From Brachypodius melanocephalos (Eukaryota; Chordata; Aves; Passeriformes; Pycnonotidae): a stretch of 64,000 nucleotides of DNA. Positions within the stretch are counted from its first letter, which is position 1. Every line of letters begins with the position of its first letter. Position numbers and translations under genes: made by a program. The notes beneath the pieces are model-generated. The model ran no database searches, was not told where the DNA came from, and worked only from the letters and a program-made list of their open reading frames with translations. Of the stretch, positions 35,452-47,500 are shown piece by piece. The stretch is taken from assembly GCA_013398615.1 (NCBI GenBank), contig VZSR01000479.1:3992780-4056779 (forward strand), written 5' to 3'.

Positions 35452-35458
35452 CTGGAGG

Positions 35459-35527
35459 ATGAGCGCCCCGGTGGAGCCCAGGATCAAACAGGCGCTGCGG
35501 AAGAAGCCCGCCGAGCGTACTCCGGAG
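35459..35527 (+). CDS. RAPGEF6: RAPGEF6 coding exon 1
   Basis: Twenty-three codons: MSAPVEPRIKQALRKKPAER then TPE. The exon ends on a codon boundary at GAG|GTAAGG. The basic QALRKKP stretch is the conserved part. Context AGG-ATG-A has a favourable -3 A. The same frame is open for another 708 bases upstream, but without an ATG and only through GC-rich leader. Confidence 0.92.
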
Positions 35528-38500
35528 GTAAGGCGGCTCCAGCTCCTTCCCAGCGGGTTTTTTTATTTACTTTCTCACTTTTCCTTTGCGTAAATCCTTG
35601 TTCCGACAGTGCGGAGTCCGCGGTACACACACAGACCGGGCTGGCGCACAAAGTTTTGTCTGGAGCTCGGTTATTTATTTCTTTCTCTCCAAAGTTGGCC
35701 CTCTCGGGACCAGCAGTGGTTTAAACGCCCAGTAACACGCTGGGTACAGGCACAAGGCGCTTCATGAAGTACTTCGGGCCAGCTGTTGGAAGAAGAACAA
35801 CAAGAAGTAGATCACCGAAAAGTAAAATGATGCATATTTCAGTGATGCAAAACTTATGGGAAAAGTTAGGGAGCTGAAAGGCTTTGCTTACCTGTACAAT
35901 GATGCAGATTTAAACAAAACCAAACTAATTATGCTGCCCAGACTTCATAAAGATGTTTCTGCAGTGAGTGGGAGTGTAGAAATGTGCGAGGCTGGTAAGC
36001 TACAATAAAACGCGTTTTCCAATTAACTGCCTTCTCTGTCGCTTCCCCACAAGCTAGTCTGTAATCAGCTATGTATTTTTAGGAATGGTAATGTCATGGA
36101 GCATTAACTTAATAATGAAATAGGTTTGATATCGTTTGCATTTGTTGGAGGTCTGATTGGAGTTTGTTTGTTCACTTACCCTTTGCCTTCCTTGATTTGT
36201 TTCCCTTGCTGTGATTTTTTTTTTTTTTTTTTTAATGTGCTGAAGAATTAGTGCTATGAAGTGATACACTCTTGAGTTTTTCCCTTGGAGACTGGGGAAC
36301 ATCTGTTCTCCCTTGGTACTTCAATGGAGAGCAGAATGTCCTGCCTGGTCTTCCTTATAAGTTAATTATGGAAGGGCTACTTAGAGAGCTGCTCAGAGGC
36401 TGCTCTGGAGTTCATCCTGCCAGGACAGAGTCCCTACTTCCCTTTCAAGTCGGCCGAGTGACAGAAATACACATGTTCAGTCCCAATGGTTACTTGCTTT
36501 GGGATATCTGGCACATTCCACCCTGTGTCTCTATATTAATGATGAGGCAGTCTCAGTGTCCATTCTTACTTTCCTTACTTTTAGCACTCCCCTCTTGCTT
36601 CAGCTACAGTCTAACTGAAGTTAGCAAAATTCCTTTGCTAGTGTGGCTTGCAGTGTTGGGCAACTGGGTTCATCACAGAAGTGTCATTCATGAGTTGGCA
36701 TTCCATGCTGGCTCGTCATGGCTTGGACTTTGGGGAACAGGTAATCTGGCCTGGCTTAGAACCTCTGCTCACCACTGCTCCTGCCTGCTCTACCAACCTC
36801 TGTGGTTGTGTAGGGCTTTTTGTTCCTTTTTTTTTTTTTTTTTTTTTTTTTTAGGCATTCCCAAATTTTTCCCCCAGCAGCTGTTGTGGAATTCCTTAGG
36901 GTTGTCATTTTGTTGTTAAAACGGCCTTAAAATGATTATTTTGCTTAACCTTGTAGTGTTAAACTGTCAAATATCACAATGACTGACTGCTTGTGAGTTT
37001 GTGTGCATTTGTGTAGGTTTCCATTGAAGGTGACATGAGTGTTGTGTGCAGGTTTGAATTTGCCAAGGTATCTTAAATACGGGGGAAAAAATCTAATCTT
37101 TGCTAATCTAAGTAATAGTACTTATAAAATGATTCTAAAAAAATCTAAGTTCCCTTGTTAGTTTGGCCCTGTTTTGGCAGGCTTTTAGAGACGCTGCACA
37201 GTGAGACTACTTGTGATTAAAGTTAAACATGTACTTAAAACTTGGCAGGATTGGGTCCTCGGTTCTTGCTCTCTGTTGCTGAGTAGATAATTACAGGCAA
37301 ATCACTTTTGTTTTCTTAGGATACTTTTGTTTACATACATTTAGAAAGAAAAGTTTTTCCCTGATTTGATAACAGGGTGTACCTGGGGGTCCTCAGTCTG
37401 GGTCTGTGCTACCTGCTCAGGTACAAAGCATGGAATCCCCTGTTACAGTCACACTGACAGATTTTCAAAACATCTGCTCCAGGATGTGAGGACAGATGGA
37501 TATAGGGCGGTCAGTGAACTGGAGAAAACAACTGCGATGTTGTTTATTCATTCATTTATTTATTTATTATCAACATCCTGACTTGTCCTCTTTTCCTCTG
37601 TAGGCTGCAACACTTGGGGCAGGGAAGCTGAGACCTGTTTAGTGCAGCCATTAGGATCAGACCCAAATTTTGGGTGTCCCTACACGGGATGAACCGTCTG
37701 GTGACACCTGTCCTGAAGTATCCAGTTGTACACAGACAAAAGTGTGGCTTCATTTCTCCCCTCCTACTCTGGTGGGAAGGTATCATCAATTCCTCCCACA
37801 CGAAATGAGCTGCACGGGGCTGCTTGTGCACTTTGTGTTTTTGTACAGAAACCCCCTCCAATTCCCCAAGCCATGATGGTATTTTATGATAAGCCAAAGC
37901 TACTCATCCACAAGAATTTCAATCCCTTTCAGTCCCTTTCTACCCCCATCTCTATTTCTGATCCTGCAGTTTATATGAGCAGTTTACCTGGGCATTTATT
38001 ATAAATTACAGGGTTGGGGCTGTGCTGATTAGTAGCATGGTCTGGTGCTTCATTCCTGTCATCTGTGCAGCCTGTGGAAAAACACAGATAAACACTCCAC
38101 ATGCCAGATTTTGCTTACAAGTAGTACAATTATCCATATGATTTTGATTGTAGGTCTTTTTCGTAACAAAATTATTTAATTTTTAAGACCTACAAAACTA
38201 AGCAGGGAGATATTAAAAAAAAAAGGAAAAAAATTACTTACTTTGAAATTTGTCTCACTGTCTTGCTCAAGTAAATGTATTAGTTCTTGATACTACAAAT
38301 ATTTTTGTTTGGAAAAATCTGTGTTAGGGCAAGTTTTCAGTGTTGTGGTAGCATTCCAATGTTTGTTAATTGTTAAAGTTTATAAGTTATGCATATTAGG
38401 CATGTATACACTTGATTTTTTTTTTTCAGTTGTTGTTGCTCAGATACTTCATGTGTTATAATCTTCAATTTATTTTGCCAGAGGGAATTATTTTGATGAA

Positions 38501-41500
38501 TTCGTAGGGATTGCAGCAAAAATGTGATGCTGCATACATTTTTGTGTAATTGCTGTTGTGTTACTCTGTTTAGAATCTTTTTGGAACTACCGAAGGCTGG
38601 CAAATATTTTGCTCCTTTTCCTCTGCTTTGGTGCATCGTTGGAGGTGCACATTGTTCATAGTGACTTGTCGTGTAGAAAGAGTTCCAGGATGTTTTCTGG
38701 TGGACTGATGCCTGTGTATGTGGCAGATGCTGCTCTAGGATTTGAGTGAGTCCCATTTAGTGAAACGTGTGCCTTGCTGGTTCCCTGATGGCCTGTGACC
38801 CTGTGCTGACACTGGAAATAAATCTGTGTACCTGTCTCTCAGGTTTGGCCTGAAAATGCAGAATTTGTGAGGCTTCTCTCAGATATTAGTTTTGATAACA
38901 GATTATCCTAACAAATCATCCCTTCTGTCTTGTCAGACAGAGGAAACTTTGGCAGTATTTGGATGCTTAATCAGTTTTAAAAAAAAAATCATACCTATAC
39001 TTAAGCAATAGGATTTCGTATATTTGTTTAGTATTCTAGTATCTGCATTTTTCTCCCAGGATTATGTGGATGTCTGTATGGTGGTAAATCTGGGAGTTTA
39101 TACATGCAGATCCTCCAGTTTTTGCTTGGGAATATGGGATTTACTGTGCAGTGCTTTAGCTGTTTCTTGTCGCAGGTGGGGATATTATATTAGTAATTTG
39201 GGAATATTTTAATAGGAGAAAATCTTCAGTTCAAAGCAGTAGGAGGGAAGGATGAATGCTTATGCCACCATGTGTGTGCTCTCATTAAAGATTTTTTTTG
39301 AGGCCCAGAATTCCTTATCAGATCCGTACAAAGGCTCTGATGTTGGTCTTTAGGGGAGTTGTTCATGCTGCCACAGATAAGGACTCAGTAGTTGATAGGG
39401 CAAACGGCAAATGATTGTGCTCCTTTTTCTTTGTCTTTCCTTCTCCTCCCCTCCAGTGAGCATGCTCTCTTCCATTTTTAATGGAGCCTTTTCCCAATAT
39501 AGTATCTTTTTAGTTCTTCATGACTTTGTTCTAGACAGTGTTTACTTTCGTGGTTCAGAAAGCTTTGCTTTTATTTGACTTCAAAGAGTTGGAATTTATT
39601 TTTATACTCTGAGCTCTTGTATTTTCCTAACTTTGTCTTCTTGCAGTAATTCTCGATTAGTGTTAATTCGACTTCATTTGGCAATACTAATTCCTTCTTC
39701 TCTTCCTGTTCCCTTTTTATTAATACAGTGGAAAGAGGAAAAAACCTAATTTGCAGAATTGTGTCATGACAGCGTCTGCTGTTTGGAGCCTGTATGTGAT
39801 GCTTCTTGATGCCTTAGATATAGAGAAATAGATCTGCATGAATGTAAATCATGCACAAATAGTACATTGATAGGCATTATGAAATAGCTGTAATAAATAA
39901 AATAAATTATTACTGACAGCATAACAAAGGCACTCTTGTACTGTAGCACAGCTGAGCCAAACAGAGGAGAACATCTGCTTCTTGTTTCCAGAAATAACTG
40001 GTATTTTGAAGTGGGTTTTTTCATCCTTTTAATAATTTTCTGTAAACTCAGTAGGTGAAACGGGATTAACCATTGTAGAAATCTGTTGTTTCTAGAATCT
40101 AAGGTGAGCTTTTAAGAATGTAACTGTGTCAAGGGTGTTGGTTTTGATAGCCATTGAAAGTAATTAGAATTGTAAAGTCACCAGTAAAGTGGATATGCTT
40201 GCAGTTACTGTAAAGCCAAAAGAAATTTGTGTTAAATGAAGTTGCAGATGCTGGTTTCTATTTAGTAAAAACACCTTAGTGTTAGTATGTGGGCCTCTAA
40301 AACAGGGACAGAGGATGAACACCTGACTCTTGCCATGAGTTTCTACTGCCTAACCTCTGTCTTACACTTACATTCACAATTTGTGGTGATCTATTCTTTT
40401 AGACACTTTGTAAGACTTTGTCATCCAGTTAACAGTTCTGGAGCTTGAAGTGAAGATGAGCAGCAGCCAGCTGTTGTAAAATCCTTGAGATTGTTCTGCG
40501 TCTTTGTGCTTTGGTGTCTTTGCCAGAGAACCTCCTGAAACCTTCATCAAATATTCACTGACCAGTGCTACACAACTTTCATCCCTCACCCTGCAGGGAC
40601 TTGGGCTGATCTTGACAAGTGACTGTGCTGGGAAGCTGGAAAAGGCCTTTAAAATGGAAAAATCTGTTATCACTGGTGATAACCAAAGTGATAGGAACAC
40701 GTACTAACGTGCCTGCAGTTTACTGCTAATGAATTCCTTCCTGGGTCCTTGCGTGCCCTTTGCAAGTTGCCTTTCTGCACTCATAGGGGCAACAATTACC
40801 TTTTACAGTTAGAAAAACATAAAACCTTGTAATATGAATAATTTATAAGTAGCTCTGTGAAGGCAACAGCTACAGTTTTATTGATGGGAGTGCATGCATT
40901 TCATTGATACCATATTCCATGAACATCTTGCTAGGACTGGGAAAAATAGAAAAAACGTAGACTTGGGATGTTTTGTTAAATATTAGATTAGTCTCCTTAA
41001 ATAAAGTGTGTTGTAAAACTTTTTTATAGCCACCTACTAAGACCAAAGTTCAGGACAGAGGTACATGAGGAATGGCACATTGAGTATCATAGTGCTGGCT
41101 GACAGCTCTTAAGATTGAGTCTAATTCACGAGCAGACTATAGCTTCTGTGTTAATGAAGTTGAAATTCTTATTACTTTTAATGAAACAGTCATAAACCTT
41201 CTCTCTTCCTCCTGTGCTTCCCTGCTATATAGCTTTCAGTTGAAGGTAAAACAAAGCCACATTTTTTTTCCCAGCTGCTCATTAAATTAATGTATTTAAG
41301 CTCATGGTAAATACAGCATTGACAGTCCTGGAGGATTGTCCAGCAAGCCTCAAAGCTTTGGGAAAACAGCATCTCTTCAGCTGCCAGCTTGATGAGTTAG
41401 AACTTTTTAGTGTTTAGATTTTCCTCTATTTTGTCTTGTGCTTTAGGTGGTGTTTCTTAACACAGTGTAGTGTCATGAGTCTTCATCTCAATTAGAGCTG

Positions 41501-44500
41501 TTGTCCTGTAATAAAGAAAGCCAAGCATGCAAACTTTTGTATTACCTCAGTAAATGCTGCTTGATAATTAGTTTTTATAAACTTTGTGTATGTACCTTGT
41601 TTTATGAGGTGATCAAGAGTGATGTTCTTTGACAGATACAGTTTTATCTTTTATTCCAAAAGTTGAGATAGATACCAATTGGTGCACGTTGGCAATAGTT
41701 GTTCAGTCTTCCTAAACATCCCTGGGAAACCAATGCAGGTAAAATGTGGTGTCCCCCTCCCCAAGACTGGGCAGGGTCAAATCTCTTTTCTGAATAATTG
41801 AAATTAACCTCAGTTAGCATCTTTAATCTGTGACTGATCATAGAAATGACTTTGAATTCACAAAGTCTTACTTAAAAATCACTTAAAAAGGGTGTTTGGT
41901 TATTTTATGTTTTCATTGCTATGTGGCCACAGTTCCCTGCTTGTGGCATACAGTCGAATTCTTGGCTAGAGGTACTCAACAACCTGGCATATATCAGTAT
42001 CCAAATAATACAAATTGTCACTACTTGGAACCTTAAGTACAAAACACTTTCTGAAGCTGAAATCAGCCCTAAATTAGTTGAACATAAAAAATAAAATCCA
42101 TCTGTTGTTTCAAATGAACCAAAATACAATATTGGATCATTTACTAGTTTTAACAAATGTTAGTATATGTAAATATTCAGCTATATGGACTTCAGTATCT
42201 GTCTTAGGAGTGTTTTTGCCTGTTTTTGAACATTTTTTTGAGTTTGTTGTTATGCTTTAATCAGCAAGCCTGAAGGTGTTGCTTATATAAGTCTTTTATT
42301 TATGTCTCAGAGATACAAATAACAGTGTGTTAAGCCTTGGACAAGGCACCTTGTTCACAGAGGAGGGATCTGGTTTGGCTGTACTGCAGCTATTGTCTGG
42401 TTGGAATACCTGCAAGGAAACTTTGCCTGTAGTTCTGAGAAATAAAGATTTTTTCCAGCTTTCTTAACAGAAAAGCCTCTTGACTTCAGTCAAATAGAGG
42501 TTTGTGGTTCCAATGAAATAAATCAAGTTTCAGGGCACTGTTTTAGCTTCAACTACATTTACAGGTTTTGCTGAAGTGACTATTGACTTATAGATTGTTC
42601 TTAAATTTAAAGTGTGTCTAACAAAGTTTCCCTGTTCAAAAAATGCAGTATTAAACAAGTAGAGGAAATCAGCATGAATGTTTTGGGATGGGTGAGTTTT
42701 TTGATTTTTAGAGTTTGTATCCATATTAACCTGTTTTGTGGGTAAGGGTGTTGAGCACTGTTCTGGAAAGGGAAATCTGCGCAGGAGTGAAAGGATTAAA
42801 ACAAACTGTGATGGAGACAGGGAAACATTGTGATGTTTAAATTGCCTTGGAGTAGGTGTGTATAATTTGTTAATTATTTTTGGAAGGTCATTGTGAACCA
42901 CGCCTGATTTAAAAAAAAAGGAAGTCAAAATAAAACCTCCAAAAAACAAAATGCCGAAGAAGGTAAACTTTTAATAAAAACTCTGAGAAGTAAATTAGAC
43001 TGAACATTCACTGTTTGTTACCTAGTGTAGGTGGAACATGCATGTGGTGGTTCCATATAATAGCTGTGACTTTGTGGTATCTGATCTCCCTGGCAGCTGA
43101 GGGATGATCAGGGCCTCTTCCCTGGTTAAATGAGTATTTGGTACTTCCATCATTGCAGTGGAGAGTCAGGGGCATTGCTCCTCCAAGTATCCCTGTAATT
43201 GGCTTGGAGCAGTGTTGTTAAATCTCATTGGGATCATGTTGATTTCTGAAATACCTTCTTTAAATATGGGTCTATGAAGGGTCCTTGGGACTGTGTTGCT
43301 GCTGCTTTCCCTGCTGTGGGCAGACCCTGGGGTTTGTGTTTTAAGTGGTCACTCAAAGCTGTGTCTGTAAGTCAAACATCTTGGCAGCCTCTGGGAAGAA
43401 TGTTGGCAGCCTTTAGCCTCTCCTTGTGCTGATACTGATGCCTTGTGTAGTGGAGGCTCTCACCTCTTTGTCACAGAATGGTTTGGATTGGAAGAGGTCT
43501 TAAAGACCATCCTTTTCCAGCCCCTTGCCATGGGCAGGGACACCTTCCACCAGAGCAGATTGGTCCAAGCACTGTCCAACCTGACCTTGAACACTCCCAG
43601 GGATTGAGCATCCATGTTCCAGCACCTCACCTTGTAAGAGCAAAAGTGTACAGATGTTTTGTGTCTGTGACAAATGATGCTCTTTGGTTCTCTGCATGGA
43701 GCTGGAAGGGTTATTCTAAGTTACCTGCACTGGCCCTTTATTCCTACGTGTTTCACTCTGCTCTTGGGCCATGACTAATGGAAATTCCTTTATCCAGTGT
43801 CAAGTTTGCTCGCCAGAACATGGATGTATTAAAGAGAAGGTGAAATTACAGTGCACTAATAAACCTGTGGACAATGGCTCATGTGTATTGGCATTGTTTG
43901 CAGAACATTGAGGGTTTGTGTATAGTGAGTCACTGAGTTACACATGACAAGGTAAAAAGCTGTTCCACCATCCTTGTTTGTCTCCTGCATGTAATTTCCA
44001 ATTCTGACTCATTGAAATGAAGCGGTGAATAGGAATGTTGTTCTGTTATGGGGTACAAGTGAGTGGATATTTTAAAGCACTGGCTCAGCCTTTTCAAACA
44101 TGAGGGGCACCTATTCCCAGTGCTAGTCCAGTTTAAATGAAGAAATGTGAGTGCAGGTGGGTCTAGCTGAGAAAGAGCTATAAGTTAATCTTGGGGAGCT
44201 TGAGGAATTGTAGTAGAATCAAAAAACATCCTCCATTGGAAGGGATCCATAAGGGTCATTGCACCCAATTCCTGTCGCTGCACAGGACCACCCCAAAAAT
44301 GACTGGGACTGATGAGCACAGCTTGTGGCTTCCAGTGTCTCTTGTGTCTCAGTCTTGGTGGAATTGTTGAATCTGAATGTTCCTACTTAAGCATAATGGT
44401 TATGCAGTATCTACTGTGTGTAGTTTCACCAAGAACTCAGAGGCTGTTGCCTAATCCAACTTGCCTCTGCAGGTTGGGGTTCATCTGAAGGAAGCAGGGC

Positions 44501-47500
44501 CACAGCAAAAGTGGTAACAAAACATTTTGGCTTTGTACTTTGTGCCTCAGTGTCTCTTGCTTTCTGTGACTGGTCTATGCGCCTGTTTATGTGTGGGTGC
44601 CTGCTGCACACCTTTTGTATATAATTTTTAGCTGTCTTTTCTCCAAGATACTTGTAAAATAAGGATTATTAACTATAACTATAACTATATTCTAAGACAC
44701 TCATATATGACTCTCGTATGAGGAGAAAGAAGATGATTGTGATTTGTGTGTGTTGGTGGTTCTGCAGAGTGGGATAGGTCAGAGGATGCTTGCAGGAATT
44801 CTGCTCTCAGACCTGGGGGAGGAACTTTCCCTGATCAGTGATCAGGGACATCAGTGATCAGGCAGACATCAGTGTCTGTCTCTGGGAGAGCGATCCTCAG
44901 CCTAAAGGAAGTGCTGTTGAGTACTTTTACAGAACCATAGAATCATTAAGGTTGAAAAAGACCTCCATGATCAAGTCCAACCATCAACCCGGCACCGCTT
45001 CACCATTAATCCATGTCCTTAAGTGCCTTATCCACACAGGTTTTTTAAACGCTTCCAGGGGTGGTGACTCTTCCACCACCCTGAGCAGTCTGTTCCAGTG
45101 CTTGACAGCCCTTTCTGTGTAGAAGAGTTTTCCTAATATCCAAGCTAAACGTCCTCTGGTGCAGCTTGAGGACATTTTCTCTCGTCCTGTCACTTGTTAC
45201 CAAGGAGAAGAACTTCGTGTCATTCTTTAATTTGTTCAGAGTCTGGTATATTTAGAAACAGCTTTTTCTGAAAACACTGTTGTCCAGATGTGGCTTGATA
45301 TCTTCTTACTGCTTTTTTTGTTTTGTTTTTCTAAGTTTCTCCTGCTTTTACAGTCCTAATACAGAGTGATTCTCAAGCACAGATTTTGTTAGCATTGTGC
45401 CTGTTGATTCAGTGCTGGTTGGTTGAAGCAATTTGAGAATCTGGTGTGAGTGTAGGTAAGAATATTTAACCAAACACTTCTAGAATACGTCAAGTTCCTA
45501 ATCTACCTGTGAAGTTATTATCAAAGCATAAAGTCTTTTTCAAAATCTCTATTCCTTTTTCTCCATCTCGTTCAGAAAGTTTGGTGTCTTGATACTGATG
45601 CTGTCATGTATCTGCCTTGGGGTGTTTGGTGTGCAGCCCTGTCTCTCTTGAAGCTCTCAGGGGGATGTTAGGATGTCCTGAGAGGGCTGCACATCCTTTC
45701 TGTTCTTTTTATTTGTATTTTGTTCCAAGGAGGTCTTTAGAAGGCTCACTCAGTGGTTCTGGGGTTTTCTGGACTGATGATACAGCTGTCAACAAGGTTT
45801 TTGTGTTGGAGAGGTGGTTGTAAGACTCATTGTTTTCACTGTGTGGTTCAGAGCATGCTAGAAACTTACACATACAGTGTTTAGAGAGATTTTTCAAGCT
45901 ATTGGCCAGAGTAACTGTAACTAAAAACCAGAGATCACAGCAGGTTGTGTAATGATAATCTTCATAATAAATGCAGGATTTAGGGCTCAGCAGATGTGAT
46001 TGTGCAGACTAGGTCGTACATTAGTGTTGATCAGATATTTCCAGGCCTGATTCTCTAAACCATGATGGTAGGGTGGTGGTAAATTTAGCTTGTAGGGTGC
46101 TGAAAAATGACTCAAATTTCTGGCCACTGCTGTCACAGAAGACATTCAGTGCTCCGGAGCAGCTGTGGGGACCTTGCAAGCTGCAGCTGGTGCCAGCAGG
46201 CAGGTGGTGCCTGCAGTGTTTCCTCTGAGTGCCCCAGCTTGCAAACACGGGAAGCTGGGGACAGGTAATCCCATACCTGTAACTTTCCAAGATAAGACTA
46301 GTTTGGTTCTTTCCAGAAGGTAGTATGACTTCTGCTTCATATAAATGCTGTTAGAGGAGCAAGTGGAGTTAGTGTGTATTAGGGTAGCTGTTCCCAGTGA
46401 TTTTCCAAGGACCGTGTGAAATGTTGTTGCTCCAAGATTACTTTTCCTGTCCTAGCTTCTACTGTTCCTGAAAAACTGTTCTTTCATTTTAGTGACACCT
46501 GTAAGAACCCTGAGAGTAAAACCAGAAATTATGGTGAAGTCTTGGAATTTTTTATTGGAACTTGCTTCCTTTAGTATATACTTTTCCCCATGAAGTGGGG
46601 TCATGCACTTAGTTTTGTCTGTGGAGTGATAATGTAAAAGTTTTCACTTATGAATTAAAATTTAAATATGTGATGTAATATTTTTCTACCAACCTATTTC
46701 TTATTGTAGTATCTGAATTTAAAAAACTTTGTTCAGGGACTGGTTAGGTGGTGAAGATATGTTTTACAAAGCTTAATCTGACCTAGAATATGAGCCTAGT
46801 TCCTTGTTACTGACCTTGCAATAGGAACTTCTTGGAGATACTAGAATAGTGAAAAAGGGCCAGAAAAGGGTGTGGAAGTAGGTGGGGGAGAACTGCAAGT
46901 ACACTTGGCATTCAGAAAAGTTGCCAAATGGAAAAAAACCCCCACATTTCTTTTCTGCTTTTGTTCTCCAAAAATGCAAAGGGTGGAGGATAAGCAGTCA
47001 AGATGTGTAGGTGTTAAATTTCTCATAGAAACAGTATTAAAGCTGCAAAACGTAATGAATAAAAAGGTAACAATTAAAAAAAAAGATTTTAAAAAGAAAA
47101 TCGCTTCAGGTAGTATACTCAAACTTACTTTTTTATAAGCTTCAGAGAGGAGTTTTTCTGTAGTGTTTATTTTAACAAAACTGTTTCTTGTGTCACGTTG
47201 TGTAAGAAGAGCTGGATGTCTGTCTGGAGTAAAAACAAATAGTAAGAGAGTAGCCTTAGGGAACTTGTGCAAATGTCTGCTGTGAGATGAAAAAGGTGCC
47301 TGTGCCCAGGTTCTGTCCACTTGTGGGCAGCCCTGCTTCTGAGGACCAGAAGGGAGGAAGTCAAACATCTGTAAGCAGCTGTCTGACATCCCTGCTGTGC
47401 TGCTGAGTGCACTGGACACACACTGCTGCTGTTGACTGCATGACTGTGATAACCCTGGTGCACAGGGGCTGATGCTCCCATCCCAAGAGTGTGAAAAGCT

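Larger units (their letters stand above)
34260..35530 (+). promoter_or_regulatory. RAPGEF6: RAPGEF6 CpG-island promoter and 5' leader
   Basis: GC- and CpG-dense sequence begins near 34260, is strongest from 34620 and continues through coding exon 1. No TATA box is evident. It contains an NRF1-type core (34656-34666), a CTCGCGAG palindrome (34683-34690) and Sp1-type GC boxes near 34715-34727, 34744-34751 and 34764-34773. Transcription probably starts just downstream, roughly 34780-35100. A possible extra 5' splice site (CTG|GTGAGC) lies at 35207/35208, so an alternative noncoding first exon cannot be excluded. Confidence 0.85.

Noticed and set aside
34554..35487. Long antisense frames (190-203 codons) across the RAPGEF6 CpG island
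   Set aside because: Stop-poor because of GC richness. Shadows of the leader and exon 1 with Arg/Pro/Gly-only composition.
36272..36919. 215-codon + strand open frame in RAPGEF6 intron 1
   Set aside because: It reads through a 26-base poly-T tract into a Phe run, with no ATG-supported domain. Chance frame.
46841..47419. 192-codon - strand open frame in RAPGEF6 intron 1
   Set aside because: Chance-level length, no motif, no flanking splice or retroelement evidence.
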